Below, in pieces: positions 6,460 through 13,225 of a stretch of DNA of 13,225 nucleotides. Made by a program: the position numbers and the translations under genes. Position 1 is the stretch's first letter. Every line of letters begins with the position of its first letter. The stretch is from Planctomycetaceae bacterium (lineage in GTDB: Bacteria; Planctomycetota; Planctomycetia; Pirellulales; Pirellulaceae). Below the pieces are notes generated by a model. That model saw nothing but the letters and a program-made list of their open reading frames with translations, had not been told where the DNA came from and made no database searches. The DNA lies in NCBI GenBank assembly GCA_007695205.1, contig REEF01000375.1, positions 1 to 13,225 of the forward strand. The letters run 5' to 3'.

Positions 6460-7908
6460 CTACGCGAGTATCGCCTTCACGGGTTGGACGTGTTCCACGC
6501 CGGTGAGCCGCTGGTCGAGGCCCTGGAAGCGGTGGCTGAAACGGTTGGCGTCGATGCCCATGCAGTGCAGGATGGTCGCGTTGAGTTCATGCACGTGGAC
6601 GCCGCCGTTCACGACGTTGTAGCAGAAGTCGTCGGTTTGTCCGTGGGTGATGCCGGCCTTCACGCCGCCGCCGGCCATCCACATCGTGAAGCAACGCGGG
6701 TGGTGATCGCGGCCGTAGCCGGTGCCTTCCAATTTGCCCTGTGCATAGATGGTGCGGCCGAACTCACCGCCCCAGATCACCAGCGTGTCGTCCAACATGC
6801 CACGTTGCTTCAGATCCATCACCAGCGCCGCCGACGCCTGATCCACTTCCTTGCACATGCGCGGATGCCAGACCGGCAGCGACGAATGATGATCCCAGTC
6901 ACGATGGTAAAGCTGAATGAATCGCACGTCGCGCTCGGCCAACCGACGGGCCATCAGACACGCCGCAGCGAACGTCCCGCCCTGTTTCGCTTCTTCACCG
7001 TACAACTCGAATGTACTGTCGGGTTCGTCGGAAATGTCCGCCAGCTCCGGCACCGACATTTGCATGCGGAACGCCATCTCGTATTGACGGATGCGAGTTT
7101 CGATTTCCGGATCGTTGACTCGCTGGTGCTGCGCACGGTTAAGCGAGTTGAGCGTGTCAAGCACCTTGCGATGTTGATCGCGCTCGCCGCGCGCCGGATC
7201 GCTAAGGTACAACACGCTGTCGCCGCTGCTGCGGAAGCGGACGCCCTGATATCGGCTCGGCAGAAATCCGCTGCCCCACAACCGGTCGTAAAGCGGCTGC
7301 GCCTGCGGGTAGTTGTTGTCCGAAAGCAGCACGACGAACGCGGGCAGGTTCGCGTTTACACTGCCGAGTCCGTAGCTCGCCCACGCGCCCAGCGACGGGC
7401 GACCGGGGAACTCGCTGCCGGTCTGGAAGAACGTGATCGCCGGATCGTGATTGATCGCTTCGGTATGGACGCCTTTGAGGATGGCGATGTCGTCGACGAT
7501 TTTTCCGTGCCACGGTAGCAGGTCGCTCAGGTGTGTGCCGGTTTGACCGTGACGTGAGAAAGGCGCGATCGCCTGGGTGATGGGAAACGATGATTGGCCG
7601 GCGGTCATACCCGTGAGGCGTTGTCCGCCGCGCACCGAGTCGGGCAGTTCCGAGCCGTGCAGTTTGGCGAGGTTGGGTTTGTAGTCGAACAGATCCATTT
7701 GCGACGGCGCGCCGGCCATGAACAGGTAGATCACGCGTTTGGCCTTGGGCGCGAAGTGCGGCAGATGCGGCAATCCACCGACGGGCGCGGCGGCAGCGCT
7801 GTGCGGGGGCATCAGTGTCCCCAGCGCCGCCGCGCCGAGCGCGAGACCGCCTTGACCGAGCAGTTGGCGACGGGTGATATGCAGACGTTGTTCAATATCC
7901 ATGGTCAT
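6460..7908 (-). CDS. DUF1501 family exported protein
   Basis: A 482-residue protein of the DUF1501 family, which has an alkaline phosphatase/sulfatase-like fold and is the usual partner of PSD1 cytochrome proteins in planctomycetes; its reaction is not established. The N-terminus carries a twin-arginine signal, TRRQLLGQGGLALGAA (12-27), so folded export by Tat is expected. Family motifs: RVIYLFMAGAPSQMDLFDYKP (58-78), WDHHSSLPVWHP in the middle third, IWGGEFGRT (378-386), GRDHHP (399-404), and the C-terminal VHVHELNATILHCMGID. It begins 3 bases after the TGA of the PSD1 gene and has no clear ribosome binding site of its own, so translational coupling is likely. Last gene of its operon. No terminator is seen between its stop and repeat copy C 12 bases beyond. 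Confidence 0.92.
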   Translation of the reverse strand: MTMDIEQRLHITRRQLLGQGGLALGAAALGTLMPPHSAAAAPVGGLPHLPHFAPKAKRVIYLFMAGAPSQMDLFDYKPNLAKLHGSELPDSVRGGQRLTGMTAGQSSFPITQAIAPFSRHGQTGTHLSDLLPWHGKIVDDIAILKGVHTEAINHDPAITFFQTGSEFPGRPSLGAWASYGLGSVNANLPAFVVLLSDNNYPQAQPLYDRLWGSGFLPSRYQGVRFRSSGDSVLYLSDPARGERDQHRKVLDTLNSLNRAQHQRVNDPEIETRIRQYEMAFRMQMSVPELADISDEPDSTFELYGEEAKQGGTFAAACLMARRLAERDVRFIQLYHRDWDHHSSLPVWHPRMCKEVDQASAALVMDLKQRGMLDDTLVIWGGEFGRTIYAQGKLEGTGYGRDHHPRCFTMWMAGGGVKAGITHGQTDDFCYNVVNGGVHVHELNATILHCMGIDANRFSHRFQGLDQRLTGVEHVQPVKAILA

Positions 7909-7911
7909 GTC

Positions 7912-10900
7912 TCAGCCCCGGGTGATGGTTTCGTCGAGATTCAAAATGATGCGTGCGACAATCGTCCACGCCGCATGTTCAGCGACGTCAAGTGTGCTGT
8001 CGCGTTTGCCATCGCCGACGCTCAACAGCCGCTTCGCGGCATCGAGATCGGCGCGATAGTAGGCAAGTTGCTGCTTGAACCGTTCACGCAGCGTCGCCCG
8101 TTCGTGCGATGCACTCTCACGCGCCAGCGCGATGCGGTAGGCGTGGTCGATGCGTGAATCGAAAGTATCGCCGCCTTCGCGCATGATCCGCTCGGCGAAG
8201 AACCGCGCCGCTTCCACGAATTGCGGATCGTTCATCACCACCAGCGCCTGCAACGGCGTGTTGGTGCGCGCACGTCGCGAGACGCAGAACTCGCGGCTCG
8301 GTGCGTCGAAAATCTGCATCGGCGGCGGCGACACCGCACGCTTCCAATACGTGTACATACTGCGGCGATACAAATCCTCGCCCTCGCTTTGCACGTAATC
8401 CTCCATGAAGCCCGGCCGATTGTTCACCTCCAGCCAAAGCCCCTCGGGGTGATACGGATACACGCTCGGCCCGCCCATGCGGTCCGAAAGCAATCCCGCG
8501 ATGGCCAGCGCATTATCACGCACCGCCTCGGCATCAAGTCGCAAGCGCGGCCCGCGCGCCAGCAGACGATTCTCCGGATCACGCTGCCACGGTTCGGTAT
8601 CCGCGCTCGACGATTGCCGATACGCCGCCGACGTCACGATCAGCCGCATCATCTGCTTCACATCCCAACCGCTGTCCATGAACGTCACCGCGAGATAGTC
8701 CAGCAATTCCGGGTGACTCGGCCATTCGCCCTGCGTGCCCAGGTCTTCACTGGTGCGCACGATGCCGAGGCCGAACACGTTCTGCCAAAGCCGATTCACC
8801 GTGACGCGCGCGGTCAGCGGGTTGTCACGACTCGCCAGCCATTGCGCGAAGCCGAGTCGATTGCGCGGCGCATCGTCGGGCATGGCGGGAAGATGGCTCG
8901 GCACACCCGGCTGCACCTGTTGATTCCTGTCGGGCTGGTCGTACGCGCCGCGCGTGAGCACGTACGTGGGCGTGCGTCTTGAAGCGTCGGCCATGACCAT
9001 CACGTCGACTTTCGCCGATGCGTCTTCATCGAGTTGCAGATAGCGAAGCGCGACATGCTGGGCTGTTTCCTCACCACGGTCGGCCAGGTAATGCGCATCG
9101 AGAAGGCGCTGTTCGGCAACGCTGCGTTGATCCTGCGGCTTGGCCGCGGCCGCAAGCACCGGCGCGGGCCATGCGGCGGCATCTTCACTCATCGCGAAGC
9201 GAAGCCGGCCGATCTGGTGACTCGCACCGAAATGATGCACGATGCGGATGTGCAGTTCACTGTCGGCGTCAACGGATCGCGCCAGGGCGAACGTCGCACG
9301 GCGGTCGGCGCGGTTGTCGTGATGCACGCCCCAACCGGTGGCGTCTTTGCCGTCGATGGCGTTGGCCGCAGGATAGTTCGCCTGCGCGTAATCCGCCTCA
9401 ACGGAAGTGATTTTGACGGGTGTGGGTTCAGCGCTGCTGCCGCTGGGCCGAACGCGGACTTCGAATCGGTTGAGTACGAAGTTGGCGTTGCGTGCGTGAC
9501 CGGGTCCGCCGTGTGGCAATGAGTCGTGCCGCAGTGCATGAAGTTGAATCGCGCGCACCGGGTGATCGGTTCGCAGCACGATCGTGTAGGTTTCGCGATT
9601 GTCGGAGGGCTTGGTCACGAGCGTGGAACCATCATCAAGTTGCTGGAATGTCGAGCCGTGTGCGGCGTTGATGGACGCGACGGGCACGGTGCGCCAACGC
9701 GCTGCTGCGGCCAAACGCTGTTCCCACGTACGGCGGATGTCGGGGTCGACGTCTGCGATGCGGCTGTCAATACCAGCTTCCAGCTCGCGCTGGTTTCCGC
9801 GCTGCATCGGCGGCGTCACGTCCATCGTCGGCGCGAATCGGTTGCGATTGCCCTGTCCCACATCCGGTACCTGGTCGAACAGCGCTTTAAGCTGATAAAA
9901 ATCCACGGCGGAAATCGGATCGTATTTGTGATCGTGACATCGCGCGCAGCCGACGGTCAGCCCAAGCCACACTGCGGAGGTGGTGTTGACACGATCGATG
10001 GCGTACTCGGTGCGGTACTCCTCGTTGATGATCCCGCCTTCGATGGTGATGGGGTGATTGCGGTTGAACGCCGAGGCGAGTTGCTGCATGTCGGTCGCGT
10101 CGTCGATCAGATCGCCGGCCACTTGTTCGATGGTGAACTGATCGAACGGCATGTTGTCGTTGAACGCCTGAATCACCCACTCGCGCCACGGCCACATCGT
10201 GCGAATCAGATCGTACTGATAACCGTGGGAATCGGCGTAGCGGGCAAGGTCCAGCCAGTAGCGCGTCATGTGTTCGCCGTAGCGCGGCGAAGCAAGCAAT
10301 CGATCCACCACGCGCTCGTACGCGTCGGGCCGGGGGTCGTTCACGAACGCAGCCACTTCGTCGGGCGTCGGCGGCAGACCCGTCAGATCAAAACTCACAC
10401 GGCGAATCAGCGTGCGGCGATCCGCCTCCGGCGATGGCGACAAACCCTGCTTCTCCAACTCCGCGAGAATGAATCGGTCGATGTCGTGACGCGGCCAATC
10501 GGATTGCTTCACGTCCGGCAGTTCCGGCCGCACCGGCGCGTTGAACGCCCAGTGATCTTCGTACTCCGCACCCTGCTTGATCCAACGTTTGACGACCGCG
10601 ATCTGTTCGTCGGTGAGCGGCTTGTTTTCCTTCGGCGGCGGCATGCGCGCGGCGACGATGGGTTCGGTCATACGCCGGATGATTTCGCTGGCATCGGGAT
10701 CGCCGGGCACGATGGCCGCGTATCCGCCGCGGTCTTTCGTCGCATCGGCGAACTGGTCAAGCCGCAGTTCTGCATCGCGCGTGTTGGGATCGAAACCGTG
10801 ACAGTGAAAGCAGCTTTCCGACAGGATCGGCAGCACGTCGCGGTTGTAACTGAGGCGATCCTCGGCATGTACCGGTGCGACGGCCATCACACCGCACGCA

Positions 10901-10941
10901 ACCACGGCAAGGCAAATCGTCTTCAACGAATCATCGGACAT
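7912..10941 (-). CDS. PSD1 / PSCyt1-DUF1549-DUF1553 cytochrome-domain protein
   Basis: A 1009-residue exported protein of the planctomycete-specific cytochrome family. A signal peptide covers residues 1-27 (hydrophobic CLAVVACGVMAVAPVHA). PSCyt1 follows, with the c-type heme site CFHCH at 44-48 and a possible axial-ligand region MPPP at 100-103. DUF1549 (about 145-355) contains FDLTGLPPTPDEV and a second CxxCH, CARCH at 332-336, before DHKYDP. A middle beta-rich region (about 450-610, with a NFVLNRFEV-type segment) resembles a discoidin-like insert. The C-terminal DUF1553 has RLGFAQWLASRDNPLTARVTVNR split across its start and YPYHPEGLW further on. The role is unknown; periplasmic electron transfer coupled to the DUF1501 partner is inferred. 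The frame is open to 11022, but the ATG at 10941 is chosen because of GGGAG six bases upstream, the signal peptide, and the LamG stop just before it. Confidence 0.92.
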   Translation of the reverse strand: MSDDSLKTICLAVVACGVMAVAPVHAEDRLSYNRDVLPILSESCFHCHGFDPNTRDAELRLDQFADATKDRGGYAAIVPGDPDASEIIRRMTEPIVAARMPPPKENKPLTDEQIAVVKRWIKQGAEYEDHWAFNAPVRPELPDVKQSDWPRHDIDRFILAELEKQGLSPSPEADRRTLIRRVSFDLTGLPPTPDEVAAFVNDPRPDAYERVVDRLLASPRYGEHMTRYWLDLARYADSHGYQYDLIRTMWPWREWVIQAFNDNMPFDQFTIEQVAGDLIDDATDMQQLASAFNRNHPITIEGGIINEEYRTEYAIDRVNTTSAVWLGLTVGCARCHDHKYDPISAVDFYQLKALFDQVPDVGQGNRNRFAPTMDVTPPMQRGNQRELEAGIDSRIADVDPDIRRTWEQRLAAAARWRTVPVASINAAHGSTFQQLDDGSTLVTKPSDNRETYTIVLRTDHPVRAIQLHALRHDSLPHGGPGHARNANFVLNRFEVRVRPSGSSAEPTPVKITSVEADYAQANYPAANAIDGKDATGWGVHHDNRADRRATFALARSVDADSELHIRIVHHFGASHQIGRLRFAMSEDAAAWPAPVLAAAAKPQDQRSVAEQRLLDAHYLADRGEETAQHVALRYLQLDEDASAKVDVMVMADASRRTPTYVLTRGAYDQPDRNQQVQPGVPSHLPAMPDDAPRNRLGFAQWLASRDNPLTARVTVNRLWQNVFGLGIVRTSEDLGTQGEWPSHPELLDYLAVTFMDSGWDVKQMMRLIVTSAAYRQSSSADTEPWQRDPENRLLARGPRLRLDAEAVRDNALAIAGLLSDRMGGPSVYPYHPEGLWLEVNNRPGFMEDYVQSEGEDLYRRSMYTYWKRAVSPPPMQIFDAPSREFCVSRRARTNTPLQALVVMNDPQFVEAARFFAERIMREGGDTFDSRIDHAYRIALARESASHERATLRERFKQQLAYYRADLDAAKRLLSVGDGKRDSTLDVAEHAAWTIVARIILNLDETITRG

Positions 10942-10946
10942 GGCAG

Positions 10947-10951
10947 CTCCC
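10947..10951 (-). promoter_or_regulatory. Ribosome binding site deciding the PSD1 start
   Basis: On the minus strand GGGAG lies five to six bases before the ATG at 10941. It sits between that ATG and the TGA (10959-10961) of the upstream LamG fragment. This supports the shorter start, since the longer frame to 11022 would overlap the LamG coding end. Confidence 0.6.
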
Positions 10952-10958
10952 AAAAGCG

Positions 10959-11132
10959 TCAGTGGTTCGCGCCGACGGCGAACCTTTGTTGGATTTCCGT
11001 GGCCTCGCAAGCGCGCGACCAAATCGCCACTTCGTCGATGCGGCCGGCGATCGGGCGGGCACGCGTGTTCCAGTTACCGATGCGCGACGGGCCGAGCGTG
11101 AGTGGGCGCGTGATGTCAAGTTGACCGACTGG
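10959..11132 (-). pseudogene. 3' remnant of a LamG-domain gene
   Basis: The minus-strand frame reads PVGQLDITRPLTLGPSRIG, then NWNTRARPIAGRIDEVAIW and SRACEATEIQQRFAVGANH before a TGA at 10959-10961. This is the characteristic end of a LamG/concanavalin-like domain (RPIAGRIDEVAIW-type strand followed by a helix). Only 57 codons remain. Upstream of the first proline codon the similarity ends, and an in-frame stop appears four codons earlier. The stop lies 17 bases before the PSD1 ATG, so it was the upstream gene of the same operon. In other planctomycetes such operons often begin with an ECF sigma factor and a FecR/LamG-type protein; the missing part here probably carried that, by inference. 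Confidence 0.75.
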
Positions 11133-11177
11133 TAGAAGTTTTCACTCCCCACGACTGGTAAAAATCCTAAGCCCCCA
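11126..11177. repeat. Imperfect 26-nt tandem repeat at the LamG breakpoint
   Basis: Two adjacent 26-nt units start at 11126 and 11152, both beginning CGACTGGTA and ending in CCCCA, with 19 of 26 positions identical. They lie exactly where the LamG coding similarity ends. They may be the end of another mobile or dispersed repeat, or a footprint of the event that removed the gene. Confidence 0.6.
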
Positions 11178-11178
11178 C

Positions 11179-11211
11179 GGACGAGAACGCAACCGTCTCG
11201 TCCATTTTTTT
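11179..11211 (+). terminator. Intrinsic terminator (plus strand)
   Basis: GGACGAGA (11179-11186) pairs perfectly with TCTCGTCC (11196-11203) around a nine-base loop. It is followed by A and a run of seven T. This is a standard intrinsic terminator shape for plus-strand transcripts. There is no plus-strand gene before it in the preceding 4.6 kb, so it is either an orphan left from a lost gene or a block on antisense transcription into the region. Confidence 0.6.
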
Positions 11212-11561
11212 GACACTTTTTTTCAGAAATCTCTTTTCGATGTTGGAAGTTTGCGCCCGGTTTTTGCTTTTCTGCGGGGTTTTCTTGCGACCGACGTGGG
11301 AGAGAGAGGCTGTTATGGGGCGATCGGGAGAAGGGCATGGCCGAGATCCACCACATGGCCTTCGCGATTGAGGATGTCCCGCTGTGCGAGTCATTGAATA
11401 AGTCGGCCAGTCGCTTGTCCTGCCCCAGCATTCGCCGAACTTACCGCCGCTTGCCCTTGACCCTCGCAATCTTCATTGTATCGCAGGCAGTGGTCTGGTG
11501 CTGCATCCCATCATATTCCGGATCTTTTCCATGAGGAACTCGACGATCTGGTGGTGGGCAG
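11212..11561. other. Intergenic stretch without a recognisable gene
   Basis: About 350 bases between the plus-strand terminator and the promoter of the membrane protein gene. Several short open frames exist on both strands, but none has a convincing ribosome binding site, a family motif or good length. The first 90 bases are T-rich. Nothing further is supported. Confidence 0.5.
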
Positions 11562-11590
11562 TTGACCTGGCCCGCCAGGGGGTGTACGAT
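11562..11590 (+). promoter_or_regulatory. Probable sigma70-type promoter of the membrane protein gene
   Basis: TTGACC (11562-11567) and TACGAT (11585-11590) are separated by exactly 17 bases, matching the consensus at 5 of 6 and 4 of 6. Transcription would begin near 11597, giving a leader of about 57 bases before the ATG at 11654. The upstream in-frame starts at 11498 and 11533 would fall outside this transcript, which supports the shorter protein. Confidence 0.55.
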
Positions 11591-11653
11591 GCGTCTGTTG
11601 ATGATGGGCACTGGAAAAGTTTGCTCCTGCCAGCCGATGGGAGAGAGGTGAAC

Positions 11654-12205
11654 ATGACTCGACAGGAGATTGCCACCCTAGCGTGCAAGATCCTCGCTGT
11701 CTGGATGTTTGTCCAGACAGCACTCATGGCTTACACTGTCGTTAACGCGGTCGTGAGCCTGCTGATTGGCGTGTTCGGCAATGGTCGCTTCGGTGCCGAT
11801 CTGGCCGCCGCAGGATTCGCCAGCATCCACGTGCTGATAATGCTGCTGATCGGGCTGGTGCTTTGGTTCAAGGGGTCGACGTTGGCTGCCCGCATGGTGT
11901 CGGATGATCCGACTCCGGTCACGCGGCCGGAGATGACGCAAGAAGCCGTGCTGGCCGTCGCGCTGCCGGCCGTCGGTGTTTTTGCGCTGATCAGTGTGGT
12001 CCGATCCGTGGCGACCAGTATCATCCACATGTCCCTTGCCGAAGGGACGTGGGCGAGTCCGAGATGGCAAGCGGTTTTCTGGTCGTCCATGATCGGCCTG
12101 GCGCTGGCCATCTGGCTGATCTTCGGCTCCAGGGGCATCGCGCGATTCGTGTTGTGGGTCCGCACCGCCGGCGTCAACTCCGGCGTCAAATCGACGGACG
12201 CCTAG
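11654..12205 (+). CDS. Small integral membrane protein, four predicted helices
   Basis: A 183-residue protein that I do not recognise. Four hydrophobic segments are visible: about 12-40 (long, ILAVWMFVQTALMAYTVV onward), 54-72 (FASIHVLIMLLIGLVLWF), 97-119 and 139-157 (FWSSMIGLALAIWLIFG). Short charged loops lie between them, and the C-terminal tail (RTAGVNSGVKSTDA) is polar and probably cytoplasmic. The frame is open back to 11498, but ATG 11654 is preferred because GAGGTG lies directly upstream and the proposed promoter fits. It stands alone as a one-gene unit, convergent with nothing. No catalytic or transport motif is seen, and no function is assigned. A 7-bp hairpin (12031-12048) inside the gene has no T-run. 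Confidence 0.75.
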   Translation: MTRQEIATLACKILAVWMFVQTALMAYTVVNAVVSLLIGVFGNGRFGADLAAAGFASIHVLIMLLIGLVLWFKGSTLAARMVSDDPTPVTRPEMTQEAVLAVALPAVGVFALISVVRSVATSIIHMSLAEGTWASPRWQAVFWSSMIGLALAIWLIFGSRGIARFVLWVRTAGVNSGVKSTDA

Positions 12206-12229
12206 TGACGTGAATCACCATTGGACTTT

Positions 12230-13225
12230 ATGGAGCATGGCGGGCGAAAAGGACCGAAAAGGACAGGCATTTTTGCTTGCAAGTTCAGAACGCCTGACAT
12301 TGGCCATCCTTGGGTCACCACGGGCAGCGGCTCCGGACACGGCGGCAAGCTGTTCTTCCGTGCCGCCTGGGGTTCCGGCAGCTTCACCCGGCAGATGACC
12401 GATTCGGACGCGGAGATTTCCGGTGAACTGACCGGTACCCGATGGCAGAGCGATCGGACCGAGGACGGCCAGCACTACGATACAACGCTGCAGTTGCCCG
12501 TCGGCGGAGCGTGGCAGACCACTGGCCAGGCCGCCGGAGTGGCTCTCCATAATACCCACGCCTCGTTCCGCGCCAACGGCCAATACCAGTACGAACGTAT
12601 CACGCGACAGGGGTGGTCGCGGGGCATGGACCGCAGCCTGAACTACTCGGAAACCGATGGAACGCTGGCCGACGGCGCGTCCTGGGAACTTGCCGACGGG
12701 TTCAAAACCTCAATCCATCGGGGCGAGAACCACGCCTCGTACAGCGGGCAAGGCTCCCTGCTGAAAACCGTCCACGGGAACTACCTGTACCAATGGCAGT
12801 ACGACCAGGCCGGGCAACTGTCCTACGACTGGGAGCAGCACACCGAGAGCCAGATCCTGACAGCCTACGACTATTGGAAAGCCGGCCAGTCCGACCACAC
12901 CGTCGAGTCGGGCGACTACGCCGGCGGCAACGGAACCCTCCAACGCACCCAGAGCGACTATTCCTACACCCAGTGGGAAACCCTGTCGTGGCACCAAGTC
13001 CGCTCGGAATACGAGTCGCTTGTCGACGGCGAGGTCAGCAACTGGAGCGTTAAATCGGGGTCGGCAGTGGGCGCCGGAAACATCACCTCGGATACCAATT
13101 CGTTGTGGGAGAGTTGGTCGGCCAGCACCCAGCCGGACTATACCTATTCGGCCTACGACTCCAGTGGCAGCGGGCAGTCGCTGTGGGACAGTTATGACAT
13201 GGAGGCCGAGATGCTGGAGACGATC
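12230..13225 (+). CDS. Tyr/Trp/Ser-rich repeat protein, partial; 5' end fused to repeat D
   Basis: A frame with no stop runs from an ATG at 12230 to the window edge (332 codons so far). The first 17 codons are the MITE-like repeat end and have no ribosome binding site, so the true gene start has probably been lost and the natural protein begins inside or before TPDIGHPWVTTGSGSG. From about residue 120 the protein repeats with a period near 60: QYQYERITRQG, NYLYQWQYDQAGQLSYDW, DYSYTQWETLSW and DYTYSAYDSSGSG are spaced 66, 59 and 60 residues apart. It is rich in Tyr, Trp, Ser, Gly and acidic residues and lacks runs of hydrophobics. Similar stretches occur before RHS domains in large planctomycete surface proteins, from memory, but the C-terminal part is outside the window. 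Function unknown. Confidence 0.6.
   Translation, partial: MEHGGRKGPKRTGIFACKFRTPDIGHPWVTTGSGSGHGGKLFFRAAWGSGSFTRQMTDSDAEISGELTGTRWQSDRTEDGQHYDTTLQLPVGGAWQTTGQAAGVALHNTHASFRANGQYQYERITRQGWSRGMDRSLNYSETDGTLADGASWELADGFKTSIHRGENHASYSGQGSLLKTVHGNYLYQWQYDQAGQLSYDWEQHTESQILTAYDYWKAGQSDHTVESGDYAGGNGTLQRTQSDYSYTQWETLSWHQVRSEYESLVDGEVSNWSVKSGSAVGAGNITSDTNSLWESWSASTQPDYTYSAYDSSGSGQSLWDSYDMEAEMLETI
12257..12279 (+). repeat. MITE-like repeat end, copy D (diverged)
   Basis: The 14-base end AAAAGGACAGGCAT is identical to the left terminal repeat of copy B and is followed by TTTTGCTTG, as in B apart from one missing base. After that similarity fades. A partial duplication of the outer bases (GCGAAAAGGAC) lies just before it, as also seen before copy C. 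The rest of the element is missing and the repeat-protein frame follows at once. Confidence 0.7.

Noticed and set aside
9526..11124. 532-residue plus-strand open frame opposite PSD1
   Set aside because: Antisense shadow in GC-rich sequence. The minus strand carries CxxCH heme motifs and DUF1549/DUF1553 signatures.
11441..11680. Minus-strand frame ending in KIARVKGKRR before a stop at 11441
   Set aside because: Looks like a plausible protein tail, but it is antisense to the promoter and start of the membrane gene, has no family match I can name and no ribosome binding site.
12031..12048. Hairpin GTCCCTT-GCCG-AAGGGAC inside the membrane protein gene
   Set aside because: Lies within coding sequence and lacks a T-run; probably incidental.
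1..13225. CRISPR array, tRNA, rRNA or riboswitch
   Set aside because: No regularly spaced direct repeats, no cloverleaf or rRNA-like sequence and no aptamer consensus were recognised by eye on either strand.

Overview
The window looks like an accessory region of a GC-rich planctomycete genome (Pirellulales or Planctomycetales type; inferred from gene families, not from a marker gene). The main indicator is the pair PSCyt1/DUF1549/DUF1553 (PSD1) c-type cytochrome protein plus Tat-exported DUF1501 protein. In established knowledge this pair is abundant and typical in Planctomycetes. Supporting signs are LamG-domain exported proteins, a pectate lyase of the PL10 type, a parallel beta-helix GH141-like enzyme and a Tyr/Trp/Ser-rich repeat protein.

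Layout. (1) 1-1056: a RelE/ParE-type toxin and Phd/YefM-type antitoxin operon on the minus strand (toxin first), lying between two same-orientation copies of a short MITE-like repeat. (2) 1057-1360: non-coding, with a perfect 19-bp inverted repeat. (3) 1361-6023: a minus-strand operon reading beta-helix GH141-like protein, LamG-like protein, PL10 pectate lyase. All three have export signals and the last two are translationally coupled; this is probably a pectin or complex plant/algal polysaccharide module. (4) 6162-6447: a transposase fragment cut by a half copy of the repeat. (5) 6460-11132: a minus-strand operon of PSD1 cytochrome protein and DUF1501 protein, preceded by only the last 57 codons of a LamG-domain gene. 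The operon appears to have lost its 5' part. (6) 11133-11653: non-coding, with an imperfect 26-nt tandem repeat, a plus-strand hairpin terminator and a good sigma70-like promoter. (7) 11654-12205: a plus-strand four-helix membrane protein of unknown function. (8) 12230-13225: a plus-strand open frame running off the window, encoding a protein with a period of about 60 residues and fused at its 5' end to another repeat end.

The most interesting structural point is that copies or half copies of one small repeat (terminal inverted repeat AAAAGGACAGGCAT) sit at or near most junctions between unrelated modules, next to several truncated genes. This suggests that the region was assembled, or is being eroded, through these repeats. 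No CRISPR array, tRNA, rRNA or riboswitch was recognised. Family assignments come from motif recognition by eye; no database search was run.
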